A DNA stretch of 64,000 nt from Lachnospiraceae bacterium (GTDB taxonomy: Bacteria; Bacillota; Clostridia; Lachnospirales; Lachnospiraceae): NCBI GenBank assembly GCA_910576125.1, contig CAJTHM010000003.1, positions 276,513-340,512 of the forward strand, read 5' to 3'. The translations under genes were made by a program, and so were the position numbers. Below, piece after piece: positions 1 to 7,977 of the stretch; the stretch's first letter is position 1, and the number at the start of each line of letters is the position of its first letter. The notes beneath the pieces are model-generated. The model was not told where the DNA came from and ran no database searches. It was given only the letters and a program-made list of their open reading frames with translations.

Positions 1-315
1 TGGATCACGGTCATTGAGGACTACACGGAGGAGACTGGGAAAGCCTGGGAAGTTCTCCAGGCGGTCAATGCACGGTTCCGGGAGCTGGATGCAGAGGAGC
101 AGGTAATAGATATTCTGAATGATTTCCCGGATGTGGAGCTGGGACTGGCAGACATCACGGATGATTTTATTTCCTATATGGGAGCATCCGGACACGATCT
201 GACATATAGCCTGCCGATGGAGGGAAGGAACATAGCGTATTTCGTAGTGACAAGCCGCGCCTGCCTGGAGGATGAAAATACCCGGATGATGATGGCAGAG
301 GCGGCGACAATGTAA
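1..315 (+). CDS. Hypothetical protein of mobile element, 5' truncated
   Basis: The frame is open from base 1 and ends at TAA 313-315, so this is the C-terminal 104 residues of a protein that begins outside the window. The visible part is acidic with many Glu and Asp, and has no Cys pairs, membrane segment or nucleotide-binding motif. I do not recognise the family. A GTG at 133 could start a shorter product, but the frame upstream of it is clean and codon-like, which favours a longer protein. The next gene follows after 11 bases with a strong ribosome binding site, so it belongs to the same operon as the small accessory genes downstream. Confidence 0.55.
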   Translation, partial: WITVIEDYTEETGKAWEVLQAVNARFRELDAEEQVIDILNDFPDVELGLADITDDFISYMGASGHDLTYSLPMEGRNIAYFVVTSRACLEDENTRMMMAEAATM

Positions 316-326
316 AGGAGGACGGC

Positions 327-515
327 ATGGGAGACCCTTATAAAGTGGAGTGGTTGAAGAAAATGCTGGAGCATGAAACCAGCAAGACGGAGGAGCATTA
401 TGGGGCACGTTTGAGCCATTGGTATGGAGATTCAAAGATACTTACCATTGACGCAGGCGGACTGAGGGCTTTGATTCGGCACTATTCAAAGCATGATACA
501 AATTTGGATGGATAG
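327..515 (+). CDS. Small hypothetical protein (62 aa)
   Basis: An ATG at 327 follows AGGAGG with normal spacing, giving a 62-residue protein with a basic N-terminal half (WLKKMLEHE) and a short hydrophobic strand near residue 40. No known domain is recognised. It lies between two other small genes of the accessory module with almost no gap: the next ribosome binding site overlaps its stop codon. Function is unknown. Its reality rests on the ribosome binding site and the operon packing. Confidence 0.6.
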   Translation: MGDPYKVEWLKKMLEHETSKTEEHYGARLSHWYGDSKILTIDAGGLRALIRHYSKHDTNLDG

Positions 516-525
516 GAGGATGGAG

Positions 526-1059
526 ATGGACGAGAGAGCGAAGGTATTGATTATGAACCTGGTGGAGCTGATGCGCGAAAGCCAGCAGAGGGTGTATGAT
601 TATGAGTTTGCAGACTACCTAATGGATAAGACCGGCATTAAGCCGGAGGAGCTTGTGGAGTGCGGCATCTATGGGAGCAGGCCGCTACATCCGGATGTGG
701 GCGGCATCGCCCAGAGGGAGGATGGTTCCATCCTCCGGGTATTCCGGGAACATTATGGGGAGGGTGACATATTCAAGAGCTGGCGGCGGTTCTACCTGGG
801 AGCATTGGACGAGGTATGCTATGTGCCGGAAGGGAGCGATTCCGGGTACTCCAGGCAAAATTTTCTGGATCTGTGCGATGGGGACAATGAGTTGGCGGAG
901 CGACTTTTTGAAGCCGTCACCTGGGAGCATCCGGAAAGTTGGATAGACCAGGCTATGACATCTGGTGAGTGGATCGTCTGCAATGGATGCGGAAAGCTGT
1001 ATGATGTGGACGGAAATTCTGGCGTATGCCCGGAATGTGGAAAGGCAGGGGTGGAGTGA
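526..1059 (+). CDS. Hypothetical protein with C-terminal zinc ribbon
   Basis: This is a 177-residue protein. ATG codons also occur at 493, 508 and 520, but AGGAGG at 514-519 is properly spaced only for ATG 526, giving MDERAKVL. The body is mixed alpha/beta and acidic with several Trp residues. The C-terminus has two CxxC knuckles (CNGCG and CPECG) about 15 residues apart, which would bind one zinc ion. Such ribbons are common in small phage and plasmid proteins that touch nucleic acid. The function is not known. Its stop overlaps the start of the HNH gene (TGATG), which implies translational coupling. Confidence 0.65.
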   Translation: MDERAKVLIMNLVELMRESQQRVYDYEFADYLMDKTGIKPEELVECGIYGSRPLHPDVGGIAQREDGSILRVFREHYGEGDIFKSWRRFYLGALDEVCYVPEGSDSGYSRQNFLDLCDGDNELAERLFEAVTWEHPESWIDQAMTSGEWIVCNGCGKLYDVDGNSGVCPECGKAGVE

Positions 1060-1649
1060 TGAAAGCATATTATCCTCCGGATGTGGGGGATAATTTCTGG
1101 CGTGATATTCCCGGATTTAACGGAAAGTACCAGGCAAGCAGAGCTGGAGACATCCGCAGGAAGTTTGGAAGTGGCAAAGTCCGGGATATGACGCCATACA
1201 AGAAACGGAGTCTGAAAGCGAAGAAGATTTTAAGGAATAGGCTGTATGTCAAACTGACGCTGGATGGGAAAAGTATGGAGGTTCCGGTCCTTAAAATCAT
1301 GGCCGATACCTGGAAGGGAAAGCCACCGGATGGATGCGTTCCCTATCACATAAATCATATAGTAGTTGACAACCGGGATGAAAACATCGGTTTCATCAGC
1401 AGGAAAGAGCTGGGGCGACTGACCGGAGGGAGAACCAGGCGGAGGAAAGCAGTTTTTAAGGTAGACCGGGATGGAAACGAAGTGGAGGTTTACCGTTCTG
1501 CGAGGGAGGCGGCAAAGCATAATAACATGAGCTACCAGACAGTTTTGGACAGATGCAACGGAAAGGTGAAGAATGAATATGCCCTGGATGGATATACATA
1601 CCGATTTGAGGAAAGCCAGGGCAGGCCACGAAAGGAGGAAAAGGTTTGA
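1059..1649 (+). CDS. NUMOD4/HNH homing endonuclease-like protein
   Basis: The 196-residue protein starts at ATG 1059, overlapping the previous stop. It carries an N-terminal NUMOD4-like motif (FWRDIPGFNGKYQASRAGDIRR region, near residues 11-32), a central HNH-like core (HINHIVVDNRDENIGFIS, with the expected His and Asn spacing) and a C-terminal NUMOD1-type segment with a helix-turn-helix flavour (SAREAAKHNNMSYQTVLDRC). Free-standing proteins of this layout are DNA endonucleases of phages and mobile elements that nick or cut at the DNA site recognised by the NUMOD modules. No intron or intein is apparent next to it. The family call is good; activity is inferred. Confidence 0.85.
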   Translation: MKAYYPPDVGDNFWRDIPGFNGKYQASRAGDIRRKFGSGKVRDMTPYKKRSLKAKKILRNRLYVKLTLDGKSMEVPVLKIMADTWKGKPPDGCVPYHINHIVVDNRDENIGFISRKELGRLTGGRTRRRKAVFKVDRDGNEVEVYRSAREAAKHNNMSYQTVLDRCNGKVKNEYALDGYTYRFEESQGRPRKEEKV

Positions 1650-1840
1650 AAGCAGCAGGAGAAATTATTGAGGACATCCTTAAAAAGGACGGCGTGAGCC
1701 AGTCCGATCTGGCAAAGATGATGGACACGGACCGGAGGGCAATTCACCAGCTGCTCCGGAAATTCCAGGACATTAAGTATAGCAAGTTTGCGGAGATTCT
1801 GGATAAGCTGGGATATGAAATCACGATAAATAAGAAATAG
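1646..1840 (+). CDS. Small XRE-like helix-turn-helix protein
   Basis: This 64-residue protein most likely starts at TTG 1646, overlapping the HNH stop, because AAAGGAGG at 1631-1638 is spaced 7 bases from it. It reads as a single helix-turn-helix domain: IIEDILKKDGVSQSDLAKMM for helices 1-2, a recognition helix around DRRAIHQLLRK, then a final helix. Such Cro/XRE-type proteins bind operators in phage and integrative-element control regions. It is the last gene before a hairpin and a strong promoter at 1911, so it may be a regulator of that promoter; this is inference from position only. Confidence 0.75.
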   Translation: MKAAGEIIEDILKKDGVSQSDLAKMMDTDRRAIHQLLRKFQDIKYSKFAEILDKLGYEITINKK

Positions 1841-1865
1841 CAGCTGGAGGCAGGCTGCTTTTTCT
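1839..1865 (+). terminator. Weak intrinsic terminator
   Basis: The stem AGCAGC (1839-1844) and GCTGCT (1854-1859) with a 9-base loop is followed by a run of T residues. It starts at the stop codon of the HTH gene and precedes a new promoter. The stem is short, so termination may be partial. Confidence 0.5.
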
Positions 1866-1887
1866 CTGGCAGAAAAATTCACAAATA

Positions 1888-1939
1888 GGCGTTATATGTC
1901 GGCTATATTATTGACAAACGCCGAATAGTGAGTTATAAT
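1888..1939 (+). promoter_or_regulatory. Near-consensus sigma-A promoter with inverted repeat
   Basis: TTGACA at 1911-1916 and TATAAT at 1934-1939 are separated by exactly 17 bases. An inverted repeat, GGCGTT (1888-1893) and AACGCC (1917-1922), brackets the -35 element and could be an operator for a repressor such as the HTH protein just upstream. It would drive the operon beginning at 1991. Expression without a repressor should be strong. Confidence 0.8.
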
Positions 1940-1990
1940 ATAGATATACAAAAGGATGATACAAAGAAAACTCACAAGGAGGTATCGGTT

Positions 1991-2167
1991 ATGAGAGTAA
2001 AGGCTGGCTGGATTGTAAAGGTAGCGGACATCGGGATACTGGCAAAGGTGGTATCTGCTGGAGACGGCAAAGCGGAGCTGGAGTTTGATTTCCCGGAAGG
2101 CCGGGAGGCCTGCGAGTGTCCGTATTCAATTATTGCAGGCATCATCTCCAGAGGGGAGGCTGCATGA
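1991..2167 (+). CDS. Small hypothetical protein (58 aa)
   Basis: The start is taken at ATG 1991, 8 bases after AAGGAGGT, rather than upstream in-frame codons that overlap the promoter. The 58-residue product is mostly beta-like, alternating Val/Ile with charged residues (WIVKVADIGILAKVVSAGDG), with a CECPY motif near the C-terminus. It may be a small SH3-like barrel, but I cannot name a family. It is the first gene of the promoter-1911 operon and its stop overlaps the next start (ATGA). Confidence 0.6.
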   Translation: MRVKAGWIVKVADIGILAKVVSAGDGKAELEFDFPEGREACECPYSIIAGIISRGEAA

Positions 2168-2472
2168 TAAAGCTGGAGTTTGAACATTTGATAGAGCGTC
2201 CGATTTCTGACGAGGAGTTCCGGAAGATTCAGCTGGTGTATATGAATACAGAGGCAATCGTAACACCTTCCCAGATGTCGTATATCTACCTGGTATGGGG
2301 AGAAAAAGGGATTGATATTCTGTACTCACTGGTGATGGAGCGCGGAAGGCTGATAGAGGAGGTCGGGGAATTGAAACGCGAGCTGTCAGATGCGAAGAAA
2401 GAAAACCGGCGGCTCCGGGATTTCCGGGGCGTGATTCTGAAAGCATACGAGGAGGCGGTAAAAGATGTATGA
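2164..2472 (+). CDS. Hypothetical coiled-coil protein
   Basis: The protein has 102 residues and starts at ATG 2164 in an ATGA overlap with the previous stop, preceded by GGGGAGG. The C-terminal half (ERGRLIEEVGELKRELSDAKKENRRLRD) is a clear heptad coiled coil, so it probably oligomerises. The N-terminal half resembles no domain I know. The last codons overlap the next gene. Small coiled-coil proteins of this type are frequent in the early operons of Firmicute phages; the role is unknown. Confidence 0.6.
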   Translation: MIKLEFEHLIERPISDEEFRKIQLVYMNTEAIVTPSQMSYIYLVWGEKGIDILYSLVMERGRLIEEVGELKRELSDAKKENRRLRDFRGVILKAYEEAVKDV

Positions 2473-2653
2473 GTATGATTATTCTGGAGATATGAAATTC
2501 TTCCAGGACCAGCTTGCAGCGAAAGGCATCACCAAAGAGATGCTGAACATGGACAATTTTGCAGGGCTGACGGCCAGGGAATTGCAGAACATAGTAAACA
2601 GCGCAAGACTGATAAAGAAAGGTGAGACTGCCGGAGAACCGGCATCAGCATAA
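2465..2653 (+). CDS. Small hypothetical protein (62 aa)
   Basis: ATG 2465 overlaps the end of the coiled-coil gene by 8 bases. The 62-residue product is acidic at the N-terminus (MYEYDYSGDM) and helical afterwards (LQNIVNSARLIKKGE). No domain is recognised. The ribosome binding site GGAGG lies inside the upstream gene, which supports coupled translation. Confidence 0.55.
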   Translation: MYEYDYSGDMKFFQDQLAAKGITKEMLNMDNFAGLTARELQNIVNSARLIKKGETAGEPASA

Positions 2654-2677
2654 ATTTTAGCATGGAGGGCAAAACAC

Positions 2678-3598
2678 ATGGAAAGAACCTATTATTCAAT
2701 CAATGAACAGACAGCGAGGACGGCGAAAACCCTTAATTCTTTCAGCGAATACAAGGAAGGGAGCGCAACGGCGGAGTACCGGCATTATGTAGATAAGGTG
2801 TATGACGTGGTGGAGCGGATCGCGGAGGAGAAGCCTCACCTTCTGGAAAAGGCACAGCGCATGGCGGAGCGCTACAGCCGGAAACTGTCTATCTACTACA
2901 ACGATTACTACCGCAATGAGGCATCCTGCCCCAGCATTATGATTTCCGGCGGCGGAAATTTCCCGGTGAGGAAAAAGGAGAAGCAGAACAGCCGAAGGGA
3001 GACACTGAACAAAGAATGGGAGTACCTGGTTTCCTATGCAGGCAAGATAGAGCATCTTCTGACGATGGAGCAGCCCATCCTCTCCGGAGACGAGCGTGCC
3101 GTGGAACTGCTGCAGGAAAAGCTGGACGGCATGGTGGAAACCCAGGAGTTGATGAAGGCGGTCAATGCGTACTACCGGAAGGAAAAGACCCTGGACGGAT
3201 GCCCGAACCTTACCCAGGAGGAGATTGAAAAGCTGAAAGCGGAGATGGCATCCAGCTGGCATTGGGCGGACACTCCATTCCTTCCCTATGAACTGTCAAA
3301 CAATAACGCCAACATCAAGAGGACAAGAGACCGGCTGGAGAGATTGAAAAAGGTAAAGGAGGCCGGAATCAAAGAAGCGGAGAATAAGTTCTGCAAGGTA
3401 GTGGAGAATACCGAGATTATGAGGCTCCAGCTGATATTCGATGGCAAGCCGGAGCCGGAAGTCCGGGATATTCTGAAAAGCAACGGTTTCAAATGGGCAC
3501 CGAGCCAGTCAGCATGGCAGAGGCAGCTCACCAACAATGCGAGATATGCGCTTAAAAGCGTGATGGAAGAGCTGGAGAAATTAGAGGAGGCGGAATAA
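2678..3598 (+). CDS. Phage/ICE accessory protein with C-terminal fold also seen in antirestriction-type proteins
   Basis: This 306-residue protein starts at ATG 2678 after GGAGG. It is strongly helical, with Tyr-rich and Glu/Lys-rich stretches suggesting coiled coils at residues 40-75 and 205-240. The C-terminal 60 residues contain LQLIFDGKPEPEVRDILKSN followed by GFKWAPSQSAWQRQL, a module I associate with the C-termini of large accessory proteins of Clostridia and Bacteroidetes plasmids, phages and integrative elements. That association is from memory of the motif and is not proven here. No enzymatic residues can be assigned. The next gene begins 2 bases after its stop. Confidence 0.6.
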   Translation: MERTYYSINEQTARTAKTLNSFSEYKEGSATAEYRHYVDKVYDVVERIAEEKPHLLEKAQRMAERYSRKLSIYYNDYYRNEASCPSIMISGGGNFPVRKKEKQNSRRETLNKEWEYLVSYAGKIEHLLTMEQPILSGDERAVELLQEKLDGMVETQELMKAVNAYYRKEKTLDGCPNLTQEEIEKLKAEMASSWHWADTPFLPYELSNNNANIKRTRDRLERLKKVKEAGIKEAENKFCKVVENTEIMRLQLIFDGKPEPEVRDILKSNGFKWAPSQSAWQRQLTNNARYALKSVMEELEKLEEAE

Positions 3599-3600
3599 GA

Positions 3601-4221
3601 ATGGAAATCAAGACAATGGCCGGATGGCATGAGTTCGCTGAAAACAACAGCAACGGGAGCTGGGATAAATACTGCAAGCCTGGAGACCTGGTAGACGAGG
3701 AGGTATACGACTACTTCCTGGATGTGTTACCCCCTAGAAGCATGGAGAGGGGGTACCTCCAGGTAGGGGAGCCTCACAGCCACCAGATGAACATACTGAC
3801 CGGAAAGCGGCAGGCCACATACGCGACATTCCGCAGGGTGGAGAAGGGAATCTGGATGTATTGCGGAAACTGTTTTGCCGGAATGACATGGGACGCGGAT
3901 GCCGCGAGCGGTTCCCTGGAGGGCTTTCTGAAAGTCACATACCGGAAGGAGGGGAGCCAGAGAATATGCAGGCCGCGCCTGGTTTGCAAGGATGGATTCT
4001 CAATGTCCATCCAGGCCGGGGAAGATTTCCAGTGTACCCCCAGGGAGCATAGGCAAGACGGCGATTATACAGCTGTTGAGCTGGGAGGTCTTTCCTCACT
4101 GGAGGAGCTGCTGGTACCCTATGCGGAGGATAAGGACGCATTGCTGGACACGACATATCCGTATGTTCCGGTAGAGCTGGTGAAGGTAGTCATTGAGACG
4201 CATGGAGGAATCTATGGTTAA
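3601..4221 (+). CDS. Conserved hypothetical phage-type protein
   Basis: The protein has 206 residues and starts at ATG 3601, two bases after the previous stop, with GGAGGCGG as ribosome binding site. The sequence is soluble with many aromatic residues. The N-terminal half (WHEFAENNSNGSWDKYCKPGDLV and a following stretch) reads like conserved hypothetical proteins in Lachnospiraceae phages. No catalytic motif is seen. Its last 8 bases overlap the methyltransferase start, so the two are probably co-translated. Function unknown. Confidence 0.6.
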   Translation: MEIKTMAGWHEFAENNSNGSWDKYCKPGDLVDEEVYDYFLDVLPPRSMERGYLQVGEPHSHQMNILTGKRQATYATFRRVEKGIWMYCGNCFAGMTWDADAASGSLEGFLKVTYRKEGSQRICRPRLVCKDGFSMSIQAGEDFQCTPREHRQDGDYTAVELGGLSSLEELLVPYAEDKDALLDTTYPYVPVELVKVVIETHGGIYG

Positions 4222-4990
4222 GGTTCTGAACTATCCGGGCGCGAAATGGGGCCTGGTAAAGAATTTCATACAGTACATACCGAAGCATCATTCGTACCTG
4301 GAGCCGTTTTTCGGCTCCGGTGCGGTGTTTTTCAGCAAAGAGCCGAGCCGGATAGAGACAATAAACGATCTGGACGGCAACGTGGTAAATCTGTTCGACT
4401 GCATCCGGGAAGACCCGGAGCATCTGGCGGCAATAGTAGCAGCAACGCCGTACAGTCGCGAAATGTACGACCGCTCATTTGATGCGCTTATGGATGACAG
4501 CCTGGACAAGTGCCAGAGGGCGGCGGCTTTCCTTACCTCATGCTGGCAGACGCACGGATTCCGGGTAAACCAGTATAGGCCCGGATGGAAGAACGATGTC
4601 CGGGGAAGGGAGAGGATGTATGCGCTCTGGAGCTGGTACAAGCTGCCGGAAAGCATCGTCATGGTAGCGGAGCGCCTGCGGCAGGTCCAGATAGAAAACC
4701 GGCCAGCACTGGAAGTCATCGGGCGGTTTGACAGTGAGAATGTGTTCATGTATCTGGACCCACCGTATGTCCTGGACACCAGGAACGGAAAACAGTATGC
4801 GTTTGAAATGTCGGACGCAGATCACGCAAAGCTCCTGGAGGCAATCTGCAGCACAAGGGCGAAGGTGATGATAAGCGGATACGAGAACGCCTTGTATGAT
4901 GATTTCCTGGCAGGATGGAAAAAGATATTGTTTCCTTCCAAGACAGCATACGGCGCAAAGAGGACAGAAGCAATATGGATGAATTATTAA
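4214..4990 (+). CDS. dam: D12-class DNA adenine N6-methyltransferase
   Basis: This 258-residue protein matches the Dam/D12-class methyltransferase family that transfers a methyl group from S-adenosylmethionine to N6 of adenine. It has the N-terminal NYPGAKW motif, followed by FFGSGAVFFSK (FxGxG, AdoMet binding) and the catalytic DPPY at residues near 178-181. The length is typical for the family. ATG 4214 is chosen because GGAGGAA ends 4 bases upstream; TTG 4193 and ATG 4202 are in frame. No cognate restriction endonuclease sits nearby, so it is an orphan methylase, probably protecting the element from host restriction or marking its DNA. Confidence 0.9.
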   Translation: MVKVLNYPGAKWGLVKNFIQYIPKHHSYLEPFFGSGAVFFSKEPSRIETINDLDGNVVNLFDCIREDPEHLAAIVAATPYSREMYDRSFDALMDDSLDKCQRAAAFLTSCWQTHGFRVNQYRPGWKNDVRGRERMYALWSWYKLPESIVMVAERLRQVQIENRPALEVIGRFDSENVFMYLDPPYVLDTRNGKQYAFEMSDADHAKLLEAICSTRAKVMISGYENALYDDFLAGWKKILFPSKTAYGAKRTEAIWMNY

Positions 4991-5012
4991 GTTTCAGAAA
5001 AGGAGGCAGGCA

Positions 5013-5414
5013 ATGAGTTGTAAATACAAGAATGAGTGTCCGAGTTATAGCGGATGGTGTGAAGGAACAAAGCAGAATTTCGCCCTGTGCGTACAATTCC
5101 TGGTGGGCGCTTATGATAGGGAAAAGGCCAGGAACAAGGAGGAGATGCCGCAGGAGATTCAGAAGGAATCCAATTTCTTTTATGTTATCGAGGCCGGAAG
5201 AGACCATGTAAGAAAGTATGTCAGCAAGGATTTTCCGCGTGTTTTCCAGTATACGGTCAAGTTAAGCAAAGCCAGAAGGTTTGAGACAGAGGAGAGGGCC
5301 ATGGAGTTTATCCGGGGATTCAATGACTATGGGAAGTTTACGATTGTGCAGCCGGTTGTGAAAAAAGTATGCAGGACATTTTCAGTTGTCCAGGAAGGAG
5401 AAGAAAATGAATAA
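5013..5414 (+). CDS. Hypothetical protein with N-terminal Cys cluster
   Basis: ATG 5013 follows AAAGGAGG and gives 133 residues. Four cysteines lie at the N-terminus (CKYKNEC, GWC, LC), which suggests a metal-binding knuckle. The C-terminal 60 residues are alpha/beta (RRFETEERAMEFIRGFNDYGKF), resembling small domains that process or bind nucleic acid, but I cannot assign a family. The gene overlaps the start of ssb by 8 bases and probably acts in the same replication/recombination module. Confidence 0.6.
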   Translation: MSCKYKNECPSYSGWCEGTKQNFALCVQFLVGAYDREKARNKEEMPQEIQKESNFFYVIEAGRDHVRKYVSKDFPRVFQYTVKLSKARRFETEERAMEFIRGFNDYGKFTIVQPVVKKVCRTFSVVQEGEENE

Positions 5415-5835
5415 GGTTATTCTGATGGGGCGCCTCACACGCGACCCCGAAGTAAGGTATTCGCAGGGGGAGACCAGTATGGCGGTTGCCAGGTACACGC
5501 TGGCGGTAGACCGAAGAGGCAGGAGGGACGGCGAGCAGTCGGCAGATTTCATTTCCTGCGTGGCGTTCGGAAAAGCTGGAGAGTGGGCGGAAAAGTGGCT
5601 CCGGAAGGGAATCAAGATTGCCATTACTGGACGCATCCAGACCGGCAGCTACACCAACAGAGAGGGCCAGAAGGTCTATACAACGGATGTCGTGATTGAG
5701 GAGCAGGAGTTCGCTGAAAGCAGGGCAGCAAGCGAGGGAAACAGCCAGAACCAGCAGAGACAGCAGGAGCAGAGTGCCGGAGATGGCTTTATGAATATTC
5801 CGGACGGCATTGACGAGGAACTGCCGTTCAACTAA
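5407..5835 (+). CDS. ssb: Single-stranded DNA-binding protein
   Basis: The 142-residue SSB has a standard N-terminal OB fold (MNKVILMGRLTRDPEVRY, then FGKAGEWAEKWLRKG and ITGRIQTGSYTNREGQK) that coats single-stranded DNA during replication and recombination. A Gln-rich linker (NSQNQQRQQEQ) leads to the acidic C-terminal tip DEELPFN, the usual docking peptide for partner proteins. ATG 5407 follows AAGGAG. The parB-like gene comes 16 bases later. It is a second, element-encoded SSB rather than the chromosomal rpsF-ssb-rpsR copy. Confidence 0.93.
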   Translation: MNKVILMGRLTRDPEVRYSQGETSMAVARYTLAVDRRGRRDGEQSADFISCVAFGKAGEWAEKWLRKGIKIAITGRIQTGSYTNREGQKVYTTDVVIEEQEFAESRAASEGNSQNQQRQQEQSAGDGFMNIPDGIDEELPFN

Positions 5836-5850
5836 AAAGGAGGGAAAATC

Positions 5851-7242
5851 ATGGAAAACAGCAACATCGTAAACATTAAGGCGGAGCGGATCATGGCGCA
5901 TCCGAACAATCCCAGGAAGAACCTGGGGGATTTGTCAGAGCTGGTGGAGTCTATCAAAATTCATGGAATCATGCAGAACCTTACAGTGATTCCTCTGGTG
6001 GATGTAGACCCGGATGCCACCATAGGGCAAGGGGAGGAGAAATATGTCACCCTCATAGGGCATCGCCGGTATGCTGCAGGTTCCCAGGCAGGGGTGACGG
6101 AGTTTCCCTGCAAGATAGCAAGGGGGCTTTCGGAGCGTGAGCAGATGTCAATCATGCTGGAGGAGAATATGCAGAGGGCAGACCTCACTATCTGGGAGCA
6201 GGCAAACGGTTTCCAGATGATGTTAGACCTGGGGGAAACGGAGGAAAGCATCGCGGAAAAGACCGGATTCTCCAAAACCACGGTCCGGCACCGGCTGAAT
6301 ATCGCAAAACTGAACCAGGATATTTTGATGAAAAAGGAAAAGGACGAAGCTTTCCAGCTGTCTTTGACAGACCTCTATGCGCTGGAGCAGATTGAGGACA
6401 TCAAAATAAGGGATAAGATTCTGAAAGAGGCATCTAATTCCAGGGATTTAGTCTGGAGAGCGAAGAGCGCCGCAGAGGAGATTCACCGGGATAAGGTGGC
6501 GGCGAAGATTATTGAGATGCTGGAGGAGGCAGGAATCGGCGCGGCTCCGAAGGAATATGAGAAGGACCAGTATTCCGGGAAGTGGGAAACCGTGGAGTGG
6601 ATTAGCACTGAAAAGGCAGCACCTAAGAGAATCAGCAAAAAGAAGTTCGAGGGATGCTTCTACCACAAGGCATACAGATCAGTGAACGTAATCCGGAAAA
6701 AGGATAACTCGAAAGAGCCGATGACCGAGGCAGAACGCATCCAGAAGGAGAAGGACCGGAACAAGAAAACCATCAAGGCTATTGCAAAGGAGATGACGGC
6801 ACAGAGGAAAAGTTTCATCCTCAATGCCATTGCCGGGAAGATTGAGCCGCTGAAGGATACGGAGGATGCCATCAAGGGGTTGTGGGGCGTGATTGTGGAT
6901 GCCTGCGGTTATATGAACAAGACTACGCTTATGGCGTTCCTATCAGATGCAAAAGACTGGTGGAATATGTCGGACGAAGAAAAGGAGAAGTGCCAGGCCA
7001 AATTCCAGAAATTGAGCATTGAACATCAGCTGATGATTGGCGCTTTCTGTGCTACCAACGATAAAGATTTTACGGAATGGGATGGAGCGTACAGAAAAGA
7101 AACCGGGGAGCTTATCACGCAATTTACGGAAGTCCTGGAGAAGTATGGTTTTTCCTATGCGGAGGAGGAGCAAAACAAGGTGATGGAGGGTTCCCATGAG
7201 TGCTATTTCAAGAAGGAGGAGCCGAAAGATGAATCAGCCTAA
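5851..7242 (+). CDS. ParB/RepB-type nuclease-like DNA-binding protein
   Basis: This 463-residue protein has a ParB N-terminal domain (residues 8-110: HPNNPRKN, then the catalytic-like loop GHRRYAAG) followed by the central helix-turn-helix (ESIAEKTGFSKTTVRHRLNI). These are features of the ParB/Spo0J superfamily, whose domain binds CTP or acts on DNA. The C-terminal 250 residues are helical and charged and match nothing I know. No ParA ATPase is next to it, and it sits in a replication/recombination operon, so it may be a stand-alone phage ParB-like protein rather than a partition system. AAAAGGAGGG precedes ATG 5851. Confidence 0.85.
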   Translation: MENSNIVNIKAERIMAHPNNPRKNLGDLSELVESIKIHGIMQNLTVIPLVDVDPDATIGQGEEKYVTLIGHRRYAAGSQAGVTEFPCKIARGLSEREQMSIMLEENMQRADLTIWEQANGFQMMLDLGETEESIAEKTGFSKTTVRHRLNIAKLNQDILMKKEKDEAFQLSLTDLYALEQIEDIKIRDKILKEASNSRDLVWRAKSAAEEIHRDKVAAKIIEMLEEAGIGAAPKEYEKDQYSGKWETVEWISTEKAAPKRISKKKFEGCFYHKAYRSVNVIRKKDNSKEPMTEAERIQKEKDRNKKTIKAIAKEMTAQRKSFILNAIAGKIEPLKDTEDAIKGLWGVIVDACGYMNKTTLMAFLSDAKDWWNMSDEEKEKCQAKFQKLSIEHQLMIGAFCATNDKDFTEWDGAYRKETGELITQFTEVLEKYGFSYAEEEQNKVMEGSHECYFKKEEPKDESA

Positions 7243-7498
7243 GATGAAAAAGATTTTTACGATGCATCCCGGAAAGGCAGAGTATGAATATGCCGTGAAG
7301 TGCCGGTTCTGCAATGAGACATACAGAATCGACATGAACAGCGATTTGTATTACAGACTGGACAGATTCCTGGAAGGGGAGGGCCATGCGGAAGAAATGC
7401 TGCATGACCTCCCTCCCGGAATCCGGGAAATGTTCATCAGCGGAATGTGTCCGGAGTGCTGGGAAAAGACATTCGGTGGAGAGGAGGATGCAGAATGA
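7229..7498 (+). CDS. Small zinc-finger-like protein
   Basis: ATG 7229 follows AAGGAGGA with good spacing and overlaps the parB-like stop by 14 bases. The 89-residue product contains a CRFC knuckle and a CPEC knuckle about 50 residues apart, a plausible four-Cys zinc site holding a small domain together. No other signature is visible. It is one of several Cys-pair proteins in this module, and its stop overlaps the next start. Confidence 0.6.
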   Translation: MNQPKMKKIFTMHPGKAEYEYAVKCRFCNETYRIDMNSDLYYRLDRFLEGEGHAEEMLHDLPPGIREMFISGMCPECWEKTFGGEEDAE

Positions 7499-7977
7499 GA
7501 AAAAGGTACTGCAAAGGCAGATATTACAAGGCTGGCGCCTATCATAATTTTGAAATCGGGAAATTCCACCAGTGGGGCAGTAACTACGAGGAGTTTGAGA
7601 ATGGGGCAGGCAATTACTCTGTGGCTATCGTGGAGCTGCCGGATGGAACCGTTGTTATGCCGGTGGCAGATGATATATGTTTCCTGGAGAGTGAGGAATT
7701 AAATAGGCTTATAGAAGAATGTTCCAATAAGTCGGATACTGTATATACACTGGAGTGGGCCAGAAATACGCTCAATCGGTACAGAGACCATGTATGCATG
7801 ACTATGTTGGGCTTGACTGGAGAGGACGAAGTGAAAACAATCTATGATTTGTTCAATGCTCTCAAAATGGGCGAGCTGGCATTGTATAAGCAGGAGAAGC
7901 GAGAGAAGGAGGAGACGCAGAGTGAAAAAGGTATGCCCGGAGTGTCACAAGGTATTTGTGACGGAGCTGACAGATAA
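7495..7977 (+). CDS. Hypothetical protein, phage type
   Basis: This 160-residue protein starts at ATG 7495, overlapping the previous stop by 4 bases, with GAGGAGG upstream. The first half is aromatic and beta-rich (YYKAGAYHNFEIGKFHQWG, then VAIVELPDGTVVMP). The second half is helical and ends in a charged tail. The last 56 bases also encode the beginning of a separate small zinc-finger ORF in another frame. I do not recognise a family. It may be a conserved phage hypothetical. Confidence 0.6.
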   Translation: MRKRYCKGRYYKAGAYHNFEIGKFHQWGSNYEEFENGAGNYSVAIVELPDGTVVMPVADDICFLESEELNRLIEECSNKSDTVYTLEWARNTLNRYRDHVCMTMLGLTGEDEVKTIYDLFNALKMGELALYKQEKREKEETQSEKGMPGVSQGICDGADR

